Part shown: one piece after another, positions 1-12,900 of the stretch
How the letters are laid out: every line of letters starts with the position of its first letter
Numbering within the stretch: the stretch's first letter is position 1
NCBI GenBank assembly: GCA_037013495.1
Contig: CM072808.1
Span: 15,502,669-15,566,668 of the forward strand
Source of the DNA: Hippophae tibetana
Lineage: Eukaryota > Streptophyta > Magnoliopsida > Rosales > Elaeagnaceae
DNA: 64,000 bases
Direction: 5' to 3'
Program-made: the position numbers and the translations under genes
The notes under the pieces: model-generated
Told to the model about the DNA's origin: nothing
The model's database searches: none
What the model saw: the letters and a program-made list of their open reading frames with translations, nothing else

Positions 1-783
1 AAGTAATACATATATAACTATTTTTGGATGAAAAATATGTAGAGAATACAAAAAAATTGAAAATGACACAAATATCCCCTTCATTAATGGATCATATTGA
101 TCAAACTTGGTCAATCTTATCTTATAATTATTTTAGACTAAATTGTATCTATTTAAAAAGAACATGGTGTACCTGGTAAAAGATAAAAGTACTTTCATGT
201 ATCTTTCTTAAAACTAAAATACATTTCAATACTTAACCCAAAGTTGTAAAAAAATAAATCTTACAGTTTCAATCAATAATTATTTGTTACATCAATTGTC
301 ATCGTATAAAATAGTTATTAAAATTGTATTAGTAATCACGTTACAAATTGGTATCTCAAAACTTAATCACTATGATGAAACCTTCCTCATTTACATGTTA
401 ATCTATGTACTCATGGGTAAATATTTAAAGAAATAAGAGTAATTAGGACAACAGGTTAATAAACTTACAAGACCATTCCTACGGTATAAAATCCAAACAT
501 GAGACTAGAAACAAACCTTGTTACGATTCTTTGAAGTCAAGGTGATAGCCCCATGCTACTTTCTACCATAATTACTTACTGCTAAATTAGCTAGAACCTC
601 ACTAAGCTTCTTGAAGTCTCAACAAGTTTTCAATCAGAACCTTCCTCTTAGCAGAAGTCAAAGTTGTTCTTGTAAGCAGCCCAGCCACAACTTAAATGCC
701 TGAACAATGTTCTTGTCAGGTGCTGATACTTCAATCACAACTGAAACTTTCTCAGTTCCGTGTTGCCTCATACAAAATTACCC
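1..783. other. Flank downstream of the kinase gene; no gene seen
   Basis: AT-rich DNA with no supportable reading frame on either strand. The part nearest 784 may include the 3' untranslated region of the minus-strand kinase gene. No transposon protein, long terminal repeat or RNA gene was recognised. Confidence 0.5.
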
Positions 784-971
784 TTATTCTTTACTGCAGA
801 TAGCAATCACTGTGGCATTGTTTGAAGGTCCAGTGACCCTTCACTTTTGGAAGTAATGGCAGTGGAGACAAAACGGATTCAACCATTATGGTAAGTACTA
901 TAGGAAGGAGGATGCCAATTATCCACGGCATCGAAAACACATGGCTCTAGTCCTCTCACAAAGAAGTTGAA
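784..971 (-). pseudogene. Decayed C-terminal tail of the MAPKKK5-like gene
   Basis: The last exon of the kinase gene meets a TGA at 974-972. Beyond it the minus strand still shows Ser/Pro-rich coding-like text: a stretch reading SVLSPLPLLPKVKG at about 875-834 and, in another frame, GPSNNATVIAICSKE followed by TAA at 831-784. Plant MAPKKK5-type kinases carry a long Ser/Pro-rich tail after the kinase domain, so this looks like the old tail, now cut off by the early stop and at least one frame change. The link to family tails is inference from composition and position. An unseen splice form, or a stop that is an assembly error, is the alternative. Confidence 0.5.
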
Positions 972-3900
972 TCAAAACATTTTATGTTTAGCATGGTCTC
1001 TTGGGCTATGAAACTTATCCTGCAAATAACATTTTGGAAGCAACATATCAGCTCTTTAGCCATAATAATAAGCTCACATTCCTTTTCTTTCTTTAATATG
1101 GACGTACTTTCTGAACTAGTTATTTAATTGTAGTCAAAATCAAAGGAATGCTATTTAATAAGTTACCATTAGGTTCATTGCAGAAAAAGCTTGCATGGAG
1201 ACTGACACAATGGTATCATTTGAATTCCTAACAAATGGATGCTCAAGTAGCATACTAGCTGATGGACGCTCTGCAGGATTCCTTTGGAAGCAACAATTTA
1301 AGAAATCCTTTCCTTCTGGAGACAACATTTCTGGTATAGGTGGTGCTCCATTCAAAACCTTGAACATAGCTTGAGGCTGATAAAAGAAAATTAAGGTAAA
1401 ATAAAAGAAAATTAAGGTAAAGCTCTCTAGTTATTTCAAATGAATCCACATTGTCACATTAGATATGTAAAAATTAAAACATGTAAAGGGAGGCAATGGA
1501 AGAATGTCAGATTGAACATAAATTATACGAGCAAGGAACAAAACAAGTCAAGAAAAATATGGTATAAAAATAAAAAAAGATAACGAATGAGTTATAGTTA
1601 TCTGTCCATATAAATCACTAGGATTAGAGAAATCAACAGCTACTGAGAAATTGTTGAAAAGAAAACCACAAATACATGAGAACAATGAAGTAAAGAGACC
1701 TTTTAACCCATTTTGATCAAGATTCCTTGCATCCAAGGATTTAGAAAGATATTAAGCAATAATCCTAGTAACAAAGAATTGTTTAGGGTTAGTTTTGTAG
1801 TTTTCAAGTTTTGTTTTCATGTGTTTAAAACTAGTTTTATACTTTCTAATTTATTTACAGGGGAAAAAAACATGTTTAGTAAAAAATTATGTTTTCTTCT
1901 TCCATTCCCTCCTAAGTCACAACAACAACAATACAAAAAAAGAAATGTGTAAAGTTTACTAATGAAAAAAAGTGAATTTGGAAGAGTTTCCAGAACTTTT
2001 TTTAGTTTCAAAAATAATATAAATGTGTAAAAATTGAAATGAGTTCCAACCTGATTTCAAACTTGAAAATAGAATTAGTTCCCAAACAAAACTCATTTTT
2101 AAAACATGGGTTCAAAAACTCGACTTGAAAAAAGAATCTGTACAAAGCAAACCCTTAATGACTGCTACAGTCGTGTGTTTTCTTCTATTCAGTAAATCAT
2201 TTACCAGTACATGCATGCCACAGCAATAAGACATTAGTACTACAACCCCAAATCCTCCGAAAGGAAGATTTATTTGGCAAGGCAGTTACTTAATCTTTGT
2301 TAATAAAACATTCGCTGCTATTTCCATTGTAATTTGTAGTAAACAATATGAAAATTGACCTAGTATGCTCCTAGATATGAGTTCAATTGCACTTGAACTA
2401 TAAGCTGAAAATGAAGCATACTAAAAATATCTTGAAAGCTTAAAACTGTGAGAAATTAAACATTGACAAGTTTGATCTTGGACTTACCCCGGTAAATTCA
2501 CTCCAAGGAGGTCTTCCGTTCAGCATCTCAATTATTGTACAACCCAAGCTCCAAATATCAACCGCCAAAGCAAGATCAGGATTTGCATCCTTCTGAATAA
2601 CTGCTTTTATGACCTGCAGACATTTAACCAGACATGACATGAAATTAACTGTTTCCCCAAAAAGTGGATCCCGTTTTAATAACTCCGAATAAATTAAATA
2701 CATGCGTTAAGATACGAAGACTTCTTATTCCACAACAACGAAAGCATTTTTTCACTCTTTCATATACTAGGAGATTTCACTTGGAAAAGAAAATGTTCCA
2801 TACTACTGTACCTCTGGAGCCATCCAGTAAGGACTGCCCTTTAAAGAAAGATTGCATGACTGTCCTGAAAGCTGTGCACAGACAATAATATGGATATAAC
2901 TACCAAAGAAACTGCAGAGTAGGTGAATAAAAGCCAATCAAAAGTGATATTTTAATAAGAAAAACATCATACGAACATAGCTACGATTATTTATCTGGAT
3001 TGTTTAGGGTTAAAATTATCAAAAATATTAAGTAATTAAAAGAAGAAGAAAAAAGGGAGAGAGAATATTCACTTATTAATACCCATGAAAATTAAGAAAA
3101 ATTACAAGGTTTATAAGAGTTGACGATATTCGTGAACAAAACGTTTATATGTAAATTACTTTCTAGGCGCAATGTCAATATCACTATTCAAAACAAAGAA
3201 ACTTCCGGACTTCAAGTGAACATGGTTCGGGTATACACTTGTTCGTAAGCACGTTGGAATACATATTATGCACTTAAAGAACATTTAGTATATATGTTAC
3301 TCAATCAATCGAGTAATGACTAGATCGATCGTGTATGATCCATGTCCTCTCAGGTTGATTTTTAAATTAGTATAAATCGATCGAGAATCAATTGTATTCC
3401 ATCTACCTTATCTCGGATTTTTATTAATCGTTGTCTGGATCGATCAAAAAAAGTTCCGATCGATCGATTATTAATTGATCGTTGTTGGATCGATCGAAAA
3501 GGGTTTCGATAGATTAACTTTATTGATTCAATCGATTGAGCCGGGTCTATATCGATTGAGCCTGAAACATATTTTGTTAGGCTTTTTGTAAATTAATCTA
3601 TCAAAAATTGTGTGGTTGTTTTTGATTGATTAATGAGCTTATTTATTTTATGATCATGTGTTTCAATTTTTGTTCTAGGGTTTGCTAGTTGGGTTTGATT
3701 TAACTGATTATTTATTAAATCATCTAGCTAGAGTTCTTCATTATTGAATATGCTCTAAGACACACTTTACACTTGTGTTATTTGTGTTATCATTTCATGT
3801 GTCAGCTAAACAGGTTCGATTGCTCGTGTGACTCGAATTTATCAAAACGTTGATCCGAATTCGTACACCTATCTAATAGAGACTGTAAAAGAAGCAACGA

Positions 3901-6900
3901 CTTGTAAATAGATTACTTGGGTGCAAAAGTCACTGTAATAAATAAAAGCAAGGATGTTAACACCATCAAAATTGAGGAACTAGTTGACTCACTTCTAACC
4001 TTTGGGATGAACTTTCGAACACCTACAAAGAACAAAAGTGTAGCCTTCAAAACCGTCATGACTAATGATGGTAACAATCAGAATGACAAAGATGATGAAG
4101 AATTGGTACTCATAGCTAGAATACTTAAGAAAATCTTCAATAGGAAGAATCCACCAAGCAAAAGGCAATCAAGTCGTCCAAAGGATCAAAATCTAAAAGA
4201 ACTCAAACCTATGAGTTTCGAATGTAAGAAATCTAAACCCACTAGACCATAATGTTTTGAATGTACTGGTTATGTTCATTTTGCAGCTGAGTGTGCAAAC
4301 AATGCTACATTTAGTAACTCAAAAAGTGACAACGACAACCCAAGTTAATCAGAAAATAGTAGCACCAAATTTTTGGCATTTACTACAACTATTCGTGGAC
4401 ACTCCAGTTCTGATATTGATTCAAATAATGAGGAAAGTAATTTTGAGTTCCTACTAAATAAATTTAATGCTATTAGCCTTGATAAACTGCTTATAGATTT
4501 AGTAGATTGTAAGAAAGAAAATGATAGGTTACTTGCAAGTAACCAAATTAAATGATAAATTTAACTCCTATGAAGCAAATTCCACCATGCTAGAAAAAGA
4601 AAAACTTGAGTTGTCCGAACGTGTGGATAGTTTGAATTCAAGTCTTGTAGATCTAAAAAAAGAAAACAAAAATCTTGTACAGGAACTTGAATAATCTAAA
4701 GAAGTTGTGAAAAGATTAATTATTGGAGCCAAAAAGCTAAACAAGATCTTTGACTAAGGAAAACCTTTTGGAGACAAGAAAGAGCTAAGATATATATATG
4801 AGCAATCTATGCTATCATCGTCAAAAACAACTGAGTTTGTAAAACCCTCTAACACGTCTTCTTCACATGTTGCACATACACTAAGGGGGTATTTTTTTTC
4901 AAAAACCGACCAACCAATCAGAGTACAAGTCCAAACCGAACCTATATTATTTTTTTTTTGAAGTTGGTTGGTCCAAAAAATATCAAAACCGACCTTATCC
5001 AATCGATTGGAGGTTCGAAAATTAAAAAACCTTACCAAACTGAGTCGAACCTCACCTCTACTTTTAATACATATTAGTTTTTTAAATATAATTTTTAATT
5101 ATTCCTATATATAAAATGTAAACTTCTTTCTAAACCTAAATCTCACTCTCATCTCTCAGAGTCCTCTAAGCTTTCACTTACATCTCACAACCGACATACC
5201 AACGTTAACTCCTCTAGTTTCTCCTCCAGTCAGTTATCTCATCGTCGACATAACAATGGCTAATGTTAGTTCCAATGGAGCTGCCATTAATTGGTTGAAG
5301 ACTAGGTCAAGTATAAAAACGGAATGTTGTTGGATGATGAATGTGTACATGTGAGGTGTGCTGCCCACGTTTTGAATTTGGTTGTCACTGATTGTATGAA
5401 GGAAGTGAATTGGTCAATCAAAACCATTCGTAATGCTATTCGTTATGTAAAATCATCTCCCTCACATTTTCAAAAATTTAAAGATTATGCAAAGATTGAG
5501 AATCTTGAAAGTAAGGGACTATTTGTTTGGATGTCACAAGATGAAACTCTACCTATTTAATGTTGGAGGCAACACTAAAATATAAAATAGCATTTGATCA
5601 AATGGAATATGAAGATCTTTGAAAATGATGAGAATAAAGAAAATAGTTGTGGTCCACCATTCGAATCTAATTGGACACAAACTGCAAACTTTTTGAAGTT
5701 TGTAGAAGCTTTTATAATGCAACTTTGAAATCCAGTGCCTCCTTAAGTGTTATCTCTAGCGACTATGTTCAAAAATTGCATGACATACAATCACAATTGA
5801 TGATGTTAACTACTTCAAATGATCCTACCATGAATGCTATAGCCAAAAGCATAAAATCAAAGTTTGATAAATATTGGGGCGACGTGAATAAAGTGAATAA
5901 AGTTTTATTCATTGTACTTGTGCTTGATCCACAATTCAAGCTCAACTTTTTATCTTTTGTGTTTAAGAAATTATACGAAGAATACTGACAAAGGAAAAGT
6001 TGTCACTACAGACTTCTCTACTAATATCAAGGAAAAAATCAAAAAAAATTGTCAATGTTGATGATACAAAGAAGACCTAACTGTTTGAAACTGTTTTTAT
6101 TTTACAGAAAATTACTTCATTTATTTCTTAATATCAAATCTCTTTATATATATAATTGTTATGCCTAATATACTGCTGGAAGTCATTTGTATACAGTTGT
6201 AAATCATTCTGAAAATCAGGAAACTAACATCCTAAAATCAAGGGATGGTTTCATCTTGAAAATCAGGAAACTGACCTCCTGAAATCAGGGGCTAGTTCTA
6301 CCCTAGAAATCAAGAAACTGACCATACTCCTAGGTTGATTTCCTACACTCCCCCTTAAGCTAGGCGATATATGTTTTCCAAACCAAGTGCTACACTTAAC
6401 TCTGTAAAATTAGGTCGAAACAAAGCTTTGGTTAAGATATCTACTACTTGTTGTCTAGATGGAACATAATTGAGAGAGATCATCCTGCCTTCAATTTTCT
6501 CACTGATGAAGTGTCTATCAATTTCAACATGTTTAGTTCGATCATGGTGGATTGGATTTTTGGCAATTCCAATTGCTAACTGGTTGTCACATATGATTCT
6601 AATAGATTCTAAATGTTCAACATTGAGTTCTTATAGCAGTCGTTTTAACCAAATTCCTTCACAGATCCCCAAAGCCAATGCACGGAACTCAGCCTCGACA
6701 CTGCTAGGTGCTACCACTGCTTGTGTTTTTGCTACGCCATGTTACCAAATTTCCCCAAATAAATGAGCAATATCCAGATGTAGATTTTCGGTCAGTAGGA
6801 GATCCAACCCAATCAGCGTCAATATAAATTTCCAATCTCCTATTAATTGTTTTCTTGAACATGAGCCCCTTTCCAGGATCCTTCTTCAAGTATCTTAGAA

Positions 6901-9900
6901 TACGATTTATTGCCTCCAAGTGATCTACTGATGGATTGCCAAGAAATTGACTAACAACATTGACTGAAAAACTTATATCTGGACGTCTATGAGTCAAATA
7001 AATTAACTTACCTACCAAACGTTGATATTGTCCCTTGTCAGTTGTCAACTCATCAATTCGAGGCATTAGTTTGGTGTTAGGGTCCATGGGTGTTTCAATA
7101 GGTTTACACACACTCATGACAATCTCACGCAAGAGATCTAGAACATATTTACGTTGAGAAACTGAGATTCCTTTGGTACTATGTGCCACCTCCATCCCTA
7201 AGAAATATTTCAAATATCTCAAGTCTTTAATCTCGAATTCCTTGGATAATAGCATCTTAAGTCTCTTCATTTCTCCTACATGATTTCCTGTAAGAACTAT
7301 ATCATCAAAGCTGTGATTCTTTCATCTATGAAGTGTTTGACAAATAGTGTGGTCTGTATGTGTCTGAGAGTATCCATCATGTTTAAGGACCTTAGTGAAT
7401 TTGTCGAACCATGCTCTAGGTGGCTGTTTAAGTCCATATAATGTCTTTCTCAACTTGCATACCTTCTCTTGTGTATCTTTAGTCTCAAAGCCAGGAGGCA
7501 TATCCATGTAAACTTCTTCGATCAAATCTCCATTTAAGAATGCGTTCTTGACATCGAGTTAAAACAGTGGCCAATCCTCATTAACTGTAATAGATAGCAA
7601 GACACGAACTGTGTTAAGTTTTGCTACAGGAGCAAAAGTCTCTTGATAATCGATTCCATATGATTGGGTGAACCCTTTAGCCACTAGTCGAGCTTTATAA
7701 ATGTCGATATTTCCATCTGCCTTCTGTTTAACAGAGAATATCCATTTATAGCCTATTGTCTTATTTCCAAGTGGTAGCTCTGTTAACATCCATGTACCAT
7801 TCTTTTCAAGTGCAGTATATTCTTCTAAGGTTTCCTTGTGCCATTCAGAAACTTTTAGAGCCTCATTGACAGAATTAGGAATCTTGATGTTGTCTAAGGA
7901 TGTCACAAATGCCTAAAATTTTGGGGACAGATTTGCGTAAGAAATGTAACTTTGAAGAGGATGTTGAGTGCATGATCGAACGCCTTTCCTTTGTGTAATA
8001 GGAAGATCTAACTCAGGATCAGAACCTAGTTTTAGACTAGATTCTGCTTCATCTTGTAATCTTTCAGATTCAGTCTGGCTCAGGAGAGTTTCTTGGCTTT
8101 GTTGATTTTGTGTGGGCAAGTCAGGATTTCTTTTTCTTCCATAAACTTTTATGGCATCATTAGGAAAGAGAATATGTCTAAGATAGACAATGGGAGATTG
8201 ATCAGGTTTGGTTTTTGAAGGAAAATCTGGAATGGGTATCAGGTTGGAAGAGGATAAGGTAGTGGAAGGCAAATGAGATGATAAATTCGATTCAATGAGT
8301 GATGACCAATCCCAATTCTGCAATTCATTAGTGTGATTTTGCCCCTGAATTGCAGAATTAGAATAGATTGGAGTTTCTTCGAAGAAAGTAACGTCTAAGG
8401 AATGGTAAAACTTACGAGTGATGGGAGAGAAACATATATAACCTTTTTGATTGGTTGAGTAACCAACGAAGATGCATTTAATGGCACGGGTATCAAGTTT
8501 GCCACGATATTGTGAATGTATATGGACAAAAATAGTGCAACCAAAAACCTTGAAAGGAATTGGTGACACAAGTTGTGAGGTAAAATATTGACTCTGAAGC
8601 ACTTGTAAAGGTGAATGAAAGTTGAGAACTCGAAAAGGTATTCGGTTGATCAAATGTGTTGCAGTAAGAATGGCTTCACCCTAAAAATTTTTAGGAACAT
8701 TGGTTTGAAAAAGTAAAGTTCGGGCAACCTCAAGTATATGACGATTTTTGCGTTCGGCTACACCGTTTTGTTGTGGTGTGTCAATGCAGGAGCTTTGTTG
8801 GACAATACCATGTAATTTGAGATATCCACTAAGATCGGAATTAAAGAAATCCCTAGCATTATCAGTTTTTAAGATTTGAATATTGGCATTGAACTGAGTT
8901 TGGATCATGACACGAAAAAGTGAAAATATGTGCTTGGTTTCAGATTTGTCTTTCATAAGAAATGTCCAACATAATCGAGTATGATCATCAACTAGCAGTA
9001 AGAACCATCGAGCACCAGTAATACTGGGAACGCGACATGGTCCCCAAATGTCACCGTGAATGAGGGAAACAGGGTGACTTGATTTGTGCGTGCGTGGTGA
9101 AAAAGTGTTTCGAGTATGTTTTGCCAACTGACAAACTTCACAATGAAATAAATTGGGATTTTTATTGATGAATAAGGATGAAAACAAACGTTTCAAATAT
9201 GAAAAATTTGGATGACCTAGACGAAAATGTCACATCATGAATTCACTTTCCTTATTAGTATGACTATGAGACTTAAGATTATAACTCAATTGACATTGAT
9301 GACTAACAGAATGGTTTTAAGGAGTATTGATATCAAGAACATAAAGGCCTGCACGTAAATCAGCACCGCCAATCATTTTCCCCGAGCTCAGGTCCTGAAA
9401 AACACAAGATTTAGCCAAGAATTTAGTTTCACAGTTAAGGTCATGATTTAATCTACTAACTGATATGAGATTGCAGCAAAATCCAAGCACAAATAACACA
9501 GATTTGAGAGTGAGGTTGTTTGAGAGGCAAATGGTCCCTGTTCCGACCACTGTGGTGCGAGTACCATTGGCGACACACATTGTTTGAAGTTTGTTGCAAG
9601 GTGAGTAGGTTGTGAAAAGTGATAGATCCCTTGTCATGTGATTGGAGGCACCTGAGTCTACTATCCAAGATGAGGAGGGAAATTTTCCAACATGCTTTGT
9701 TGAATTACTGGAAATATGTGTGGAGTTATTTCTGTTGCTACTAAATGTGGTGTTGATATTTGCCATTTGTATAAGTTGTTGGAGAAGTTCTAACTGTTCC
9801 TTAGTGAATGAGATAGGATTACCAAAAAATGCACTTGAGTTTGAGAAGTTGAGTTTGTACTGATGGTTGGAGAGACTGGAACTGAAAAGATGCAGGCTGA

Positions 9901-12900
9901 AATAGCTTTCCTTGAGGATTGGTACTGTTAAAAGGAGAAGCAAAAACATTAATAGTTGCACTGTTAAATAGACCACCAAAAGGATTATGTTTAGGAGCAG
10001 GATCAAGAATGGATCCAAGCCCAAAGTTGCCTGAATTTCCCATATTGAATTCAGTTCTATTACTTGTCTCTGGAACCTCCTCATCCATGTCATCTTCTAG
10101 TGTACTAAGAACATTTAAACTTTCAGTTTTTTTATAACTCTCATGCCCAGAAGCTAAAACTTGAGTTGGAAACTAAAAAGGTGCATTCCCTGCCTGAGCA
10201 TTTGACATCACACTAGGTGAACTTACAGAACTAGTTGAACAAGAGGCTAAGAACAGCAGTTTATGAGCCTAAAGCTCTGATACCATGAAACTGTTTTTAT
10301 TTTACAGAAAATTACTTCATTTATTTCTTAATATCAGATCCCTTTATATATATAATTGTTATGCCTAATATACTACTGGAAGTCATTTGTATACAGTTAT
10401 AAATCATCCTGAAAATCAGGAAACTAACATCCTAAAATCATAGGATGGTTCCATCCTGAAAATCAGGAAACTGACCTCTTGAAATCAGGGGCTGATTTCA
10501 CCCTGAAAATCAGGAAACTAACCATACTCCTAGGTTGATTTTCTACACTGTTAAAGAGTGGAGACAACAATTGGTTGCTCAAAAGGTAACACATCGCTAT
10601 TTGAGGTTGAAAGGTATTTGAATGAGCCTTGTGAACTGCCAGAAGAAGGAACTAATTAAGATGTTTTGAAATGGTGGAAGTTTAATGTTGAAAAGTATAA
10701 GGTCCTTTCTCGAATTGCACGTGACGTCATGGCGATTCAAGGCGCAATTATTGCTTCTGAATCTACTTTCAGTATAAGAGGTCGAGTATTGAATTGCTTT
10801 AGAAGTTCATAAAGTCATAAAATGATAGAAGCATTAATATGTAGTCACAGTTGGTTACGGGCGTTTATTAGTGAATTGACTATGATCAACAAGTAGAAGG
10901 TTGAAGATTATGCAAATGTTTTGGATGATATAAAAATATATGATAAAATTGGCACGGTATTGTGTATTATTAAACTGTATGTGATATGTGTCAATTCTTA
11001 TCTTCAATACTAATTGTTTTTTATTTTTTTCTTTTACAATTATTTTCGGGGACATATACACCATCCTCAACAATAGCATCAGTGCAAAGCATTTGATGTA
11101 AGTATTTAGGTACATTTTTTCTCTCTTTTTTATATTACTTTACCTAGTGCAATTTTTTGTAGTTTTTTATGTAATAAAGGCATTAATTTGAGCTAATTTT
11201 GTTAGTTCTCGAGCATTGGAGTGAAGGATTAGGATTTTGAAGAAAAGTACAACGACAGATGTTGAGAATTGATATGTTTATTCAATATTTATTATGGGTC
11301 TTACTTTTTGAGAAAACTGTAATATTGTGCTTCTATAATTAAGCTAAGCCTTTTTGTGACACAATAGCATTGTTGGTGATTTTTTTAGTCTTTTATTTTA
11401 ATTATATAAACTTATTTGAAAATTAATTTATTATAATTAAGTCGTTTCATAGAATGTTCGTTTGCATATGTATATTATTTGTTGTTTGTATTTAGGTTCG
11501 GTTAGCTTGTTTTTGCACTGAGTTTGAGTTCTTGGGATTTATGTTTTTGTTAGGAGCAGTGTAGCTTATTGGTGAAAGCAGATGAATCAAATGGTTGGAA
11601 CTATTTGAAGGAAGATAATGAGTGTGAAACTATATTTCCCTTTTGTTGGGGGTCCACTATATGGCTCTTTAAGTGGTAGAAATGTTGAAAATTTACTTTA
11701 TTTTGATACAAGGAAGCAGGGAAAAAGACCTTGTCGTAGGTCTATATGCGCAAAATAGAATCGATGGATAGCTCCAAAGATTAGGCTTTCAATAGACTAA
11801 TCTTATTAATTCGATCGATCAAGTCTGGTCAGATCGATAGACTCGATCGAGCGATTAGGACTTCAACGTATAACCTAATTGTTTACTCGAACCAAACAGT
11901 CTAATTATCATATTGTCACTATTATTTACTGCTATATGAAATGTTTCTGACCAAATTTGAAATGGTCTTTGACCTAGCATTAGTGTTTCACTTTTTCCTA
12001 TTTAAACAACCTAATGACTCTTGTTTTCTTCCACCATAATTGCATTGAATCTTTCATCTTATGTTTTCTCTCTCAAAAAGTTTTTTTAAAAACTAAATCA
12101 TACTATATTAGGCTTTTTCTTGTATTGATTTATCAAACATTGTGTGATTGTATTTGATTGATTAATGAGCCTATTTATTTTATGATCATGTACTTCAATT
12201 TTTATTAGTATGCTAGTTGATTTTGATTTAACTGATTATTTATTAAATCATCTAGCTAAGGTTTTTCATTATTGAATTTACTCTAGGACACACTTTGTAC
12301 TTGTGTTATTTGTACTATCTTTTCAGGTGCTAGTTAAACAATTACTCGTATAACTCGAGTTTATCGGAACATTGGTCCTCGTCTGAATCCGTACACCTAT
12401 CTTGTGAAGACAGTAAAAAAAGCAACGGCTTGTAAGTAGATTACTTGGGTGCATTATCTGTGATGGATAGTTTCAATCCTAGCCTTTGAAACATTAATTT
12501 TCATAATGGATAGTTAGGTGGTCTAAGTTGATTACACCTAAAATATCGTATGTCTAAGTTTTATTTATTTATACATTATTTTATTTAAACACTATTACAT
12601 GTCTAACCGTCTGTGAACTTTTAAATTGATATAATTTGATTAATTACATATTCACTTCCCTCTATGTTAATTAGATCCGTCACTAAAAACTTTTAAGAAT
12701 GTCTAAGTTTGTAAACATACGTGCTTAGCCATTCCAAAATCAGCAAGCTTTACAACACCCAATGCATCAACAAGCAAATTTGCCCCTTTAATATCCCTGC
12801 AGAAATAATGACCCAAATGATCAGAAACTTCACGGAGTAAAGCACACTTTTGTTCTTAAGTTTTAACCAAAAATCTACTGCATAGCTGTCCACAGTTAAT

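Larger units (their letters stand above)
6086..10547 (-). mobile_element. Copia LTR retrotransposon nested in the hAT element
   Basis: A structurally complete but broken minus-strand Ty1/Copia fossil. It has 262-bp LTRs starting TG and ending CA, and the target duplication CTGTT at 6081-6085 and 10548-10552. The primer-binding site is complementary to initiator tRNA-Met (GCTCTGATACCA on the plus strand at 10274-10285), and a purine tract lies beside the other LTR. Parts recognised in minus-strand order: protease (VDSGASNHM), integrase (the HCEVCQLAK zinc region and core), RT (the AFAPVAK and QPPRAWF regions) and RNase H ([18 protein letters not shown]). A normal gag was not recognised. Several breaks are present. 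By hand count the LTRs differ at about 19 of 262 sites (7%), suggesting roughly 3 million years at the usual plant rate. Confidence 0.92.
4882..11560 (+). mobile_element. hAT DNA transposon remnant, split by a Copia element
   Basis: The outer Copia gag text stops near 4880 and is followed by TAAGGGGG and AACCGACCAACC-type repeats typical of hAT ends. hAT transposase fragments then follow at 5256-5988 and 10556-10896, all on the plus strand, interrupted by a Copia element at 6086-10547 with an exact CTGTT target duplication. The left end is fairly well placed. The right end is a guess between about 11500 and 11680, since no matching terminal inverted repeat or 8-bp duplication was found. It is non-functional. 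Confidence 0.6.
2996..12453 (+). mobile_element. Old Copia LTR element in kinase intron 6 (outer shell of nest)
   Basis: A broken Ty1/Copia fossil. Two direct repeats with the same right end (...TTACTTGGGTGCA at 3925 and 12453) bound the nest. The recognisable interior is a gag C-terminal part at about 3926-4870 (KIEELVDSL, a CFEC zinc-knuckle start, a GDKKEL segment). The 5-bp word TTATC occurs at 2991-2995, followed by TG, and again at 12454-12458, directly after CA, so it may be the target duplication. The left LTR start is not secure, and the upstream parts of the LTRs do not align well by eye. Protease, integrase, RT and RNase H were not seen for this element. It is many-times broken and the oldest layer here. 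Confidence 0.6.

Noticed and set aside
1155-1166. Extension of kinase exon 9 (residues VTY)
   Set aside because: A GT donor at 1166-1165 fits the next exon in phase, so these codons are intronic.
3811-3830. GGTTCGATTGC as a tRNA T-arm
   Set aside because: No acceptor, D-arm or anticodon arm fits around it, and it lies in the outer Copia LTR region.
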